Assembly (NCBI GenBank): GCA_004353515.1
Contig: SMNZ01000010.1
Location: forward strand, 1 to 64,000
Origin: Alteromonadaceae bacterium M269
GTDB lineage: Bacteria; Pseudomonadota; Gammaproteobacteria; Enterobacterales; Alteromonadaceae
Length of the DNA: 64,000 bases
Direction of reading: 5' to 3'
Shown: one piece after another, positions 62,919 to 64,000 of the stretch
Position numbering within the stretch: the stretch's first letter is position 1
How the letters are laid out: the number at the start of each line of letters is the position of its first letter
The notes under the pieces: model-generated
Told to the model about the DNA's origin: nothing
What the model saw: only the letters and a program-made list of their open reading frames with translations
The model's database searches: none
Made by a program: the position numbers and the translations under genes

Positions 62919-63350
62919 CTATTGACAGTTTTGGCACAGCCCATGTGCTTCAATCGTCTGCTTTACGACTTTAAAGCCTTCTGATTTGGCTTGATTGTCT
63001 AACGTTTCGTGTAAACCTTCCGATTGAATCTCTTTTACTGAACCACACTTATCGCATATCAAGAACTGAACAGGGTGATTACATCCAAAATGGTGACAAG
63101 CAATAAAAGCGTTACTTGATTCGACCTTATGTACAAGTCCGAATTCTAAGAGAAAATCTAGCGCTCTATAAACAGTGGCGGGTTTTGCTGACTGCTCAGT
63201 TTCTTTTAATGCGTCAAGCAATTCGTAAGCACCAACAGAGCTTTCATGATCAAGTAATAATGAATAAACCTTTTCTCGCTGAGAAGTGAAGCGAGCTCCT
63301 TGGTTCTCGCAATGTTGGCGAGCTTTATTAACTAGTGTTGTTGAAGGCAT
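62919..63350 (-). CDS. zur: Fur-family zinc uptake regulator Zur
   Basis: The winged helix has RFTSQREKVYSLLLDH and KPATVYRALDFLLEFGLVHKVES; the dimer domain shows ACHHFGCNHPVQFLICDKCGSVKEI and the C-terminal GLCQNCQ. The CDKCG and CQNC pairs form the structural zinc site and match Zur better than Fur. It represses zinc uptake genes when zinc is bound. It is divergent from dusA; no clear Zur box was recognised in the 220-base gap between them. Confidence 0.88.
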   Translation of the reverse strand: MPSTTLVNKARQHCENQGARFTSQREKVYSLLLDHESSVGAYELLDALKETEQSAKPATVYRALDFLLEFGLVHKVESSNAFIACHHFGCNHPVQFLICDKCGSVKEIQSEGLHETLDNQAKSEGFKVVKQTIEAHGLCQNCQ

Positions 63351-63468
63351 AGCAATTTCTATTTTATGTCGTTAACGAAAGTTTATCACAATGTCGAATC
63401 ATCGAAATCTTGTTTATTAGGAATATTTCGATTTGCTAAAACGACACGTCCTGACGAGTGACACTTTT

Positions 63469-63496
63469 TTGATAAAACGGCTAACCAATGTAAAAT
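63469..63496 (+). promoter_or_regulatory. predicted sigma-70 promoter of dusA
   Basis: TTGATA (63469-63474) and TAAAAT (63491-63496) are separated by 16 bases, leaving a leader of about 68 bases to ATG 63571. Confidence 0.5.
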
Positions 63497-63570
63497 ACGC
63501 ACCGTTTTGCGCTTTGTTAAGTGTAAAACTAAGGCCTTTTTCATGTTTTAGTTGTTATATAGTGTCACTC

Positions 63571-64000
63571 ATGTCCATATCAAAAGATTTAAATGCGTAT
63601 AGAAAAATTTCAGTAGCACCTATGCTCGACTGGACAGATAGGCATTGTCGTTACTTTTTGCGTCTGATAACCAAGCATACACTGCTTTATACCGAAATGG
63701 TGACTACCGGCGCAATTATCTATGGAAAAGGTGATTACCTTTCTTTTAGTGATGCTGAACATCCGGTCGCACTGCAATTAGGCGGTTCTGACCCGGCAGC
63801 AATGGCTGAGTGTGCGGTGATTGCTAAGGATAAAGGTTATGACGAAGTCAACATGAATGTAGGTTGCCCGTCAGATCGGGTACAAAATGGACGCTTTGGT
63901 GCTTGTTTAATGGCGGAACCCGAAACGGTTGCTCAATGTGTTAGAGCTATGCAAGATGCTGTTGATATCCCGGTTACTGTGAAATGCCGTATTGGGGTTG
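63571..64000 (+). CDS. dusA: tRNA-dihydrouridine(20/20a) synthase DusA (3' truncated by window)
   Basis: The FMN-dependent enzyme reduces uridines 20/20a of tRNA. The frame is open from ATG 63571 to the window end (143 codons). [64 protein letters not shown] and PVTVKCRIG are DusA signatures, the Cys in NVGCPS being the general acid. The usual protein has about 330 residues, so more than half is missing here. Confidence 0.95.
   Translation, partial: MSISKDLNAYRKISVAPMLDWTDRHCRYFLRLITKHTLLYTEMVTTGAIIYGKGDYLSFSDAEHPVALQLGGSDPAAMAECAVIAKDKGYDEVNMNVGCPSDRVQNGRFGACLMAEPETVAQCVRAMQDAVDIPVTVKCRIGV

Noticed and set aside
1-64000. CRISPR arrays, tRNA/rRNA genes, intact insertion sequences, prophage genes
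   Set aside because: None was recognised on either strand by reading; a tool-based scan was not possible.

Overview
The window reads as a chromosomal stretch of a marine, red-algal-polysaccharide-degrading gammaproteobacterium. The housekeeping backbone is gammaproteobacterial: divergent yggS/pilT with proC and yggT alongside; gshB, yqgE, ruvX and rsmE; rpsF-rpsR-rplI without priB; dnaB; and divergent zur/dusA. Genus cannot be fixed from sequence reading alone; agar/carrageenan degraders of the Alteromonadales or Cellvibrionales type fit best. No tRNA, rRNA, CRISPR array, integrase or intact insertion sequence was seen.

Layout. 1-2.4 kb: a small accessory patch (end of an exported protein, a Fic-domain gene, two small exported proteins of unknown function). 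2.5-6.3 kb: a secreted peptidase-MA-like/TPR protein and two spondin-domain proteins, one a lipoprotein with a collagen-like stalk. 6.4-24.4 kb: mostly core genes (hydrolase-OsmC fusion, yggT, proC, yggS, pilT, pilU, a TlpA-like thioredoxin, ruvX, yqgE, gshB, a soluble GAF histidine kinase, rsmE, a serine hydrolase, ribosomal proteins S6/S18/L9, an ECF sigma/anti-sigma/DUF4097 unit, dnaB). 24.5-60.6 kb: a roughly 36-kb polysaccharide-utilisation island. 60.8-64 kb: core-like genes again (OmpA with thrombospondin type-3 repeats, CheX-like, zur, start of dusA).

The island looks like a carrageenan-type (sulfated galactan) regulon. A TonB-dependent receptor imports oligosaccharides; a GH16 enzyme, a GH42-like lipoprotein, three S1 sulfatases and a cytoplasmic GH127 enzyme depolymerise and desulfate; a sugar-porter MFS protein transports sugar; an aldehyde dehydrogenase, an enolase-superfamily cycloisomerase, DgoK and DgoA form a complete predicted route from 3,6-anhydro-D-galactose to pyruvate and glyceraldehyde-3-phosphate. 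Two nearly identical FadR/DgoR-type repressors sit in the island, and a shared dyad (AAACAT-N3-ATGTTT) recurs nine times in front of its transcription units.

The least explained parts of that regulon are two long paralogous secreted proteins combining a LamG-like region with a single C-terminal haem-c motif, an eight-haem TPR cytochrome, an exported right-handed beta-helix-like protein, and an FG-GAP/ASPIC protein in the dehydrogenase operon. These are the best candidates for undescribed biology here.
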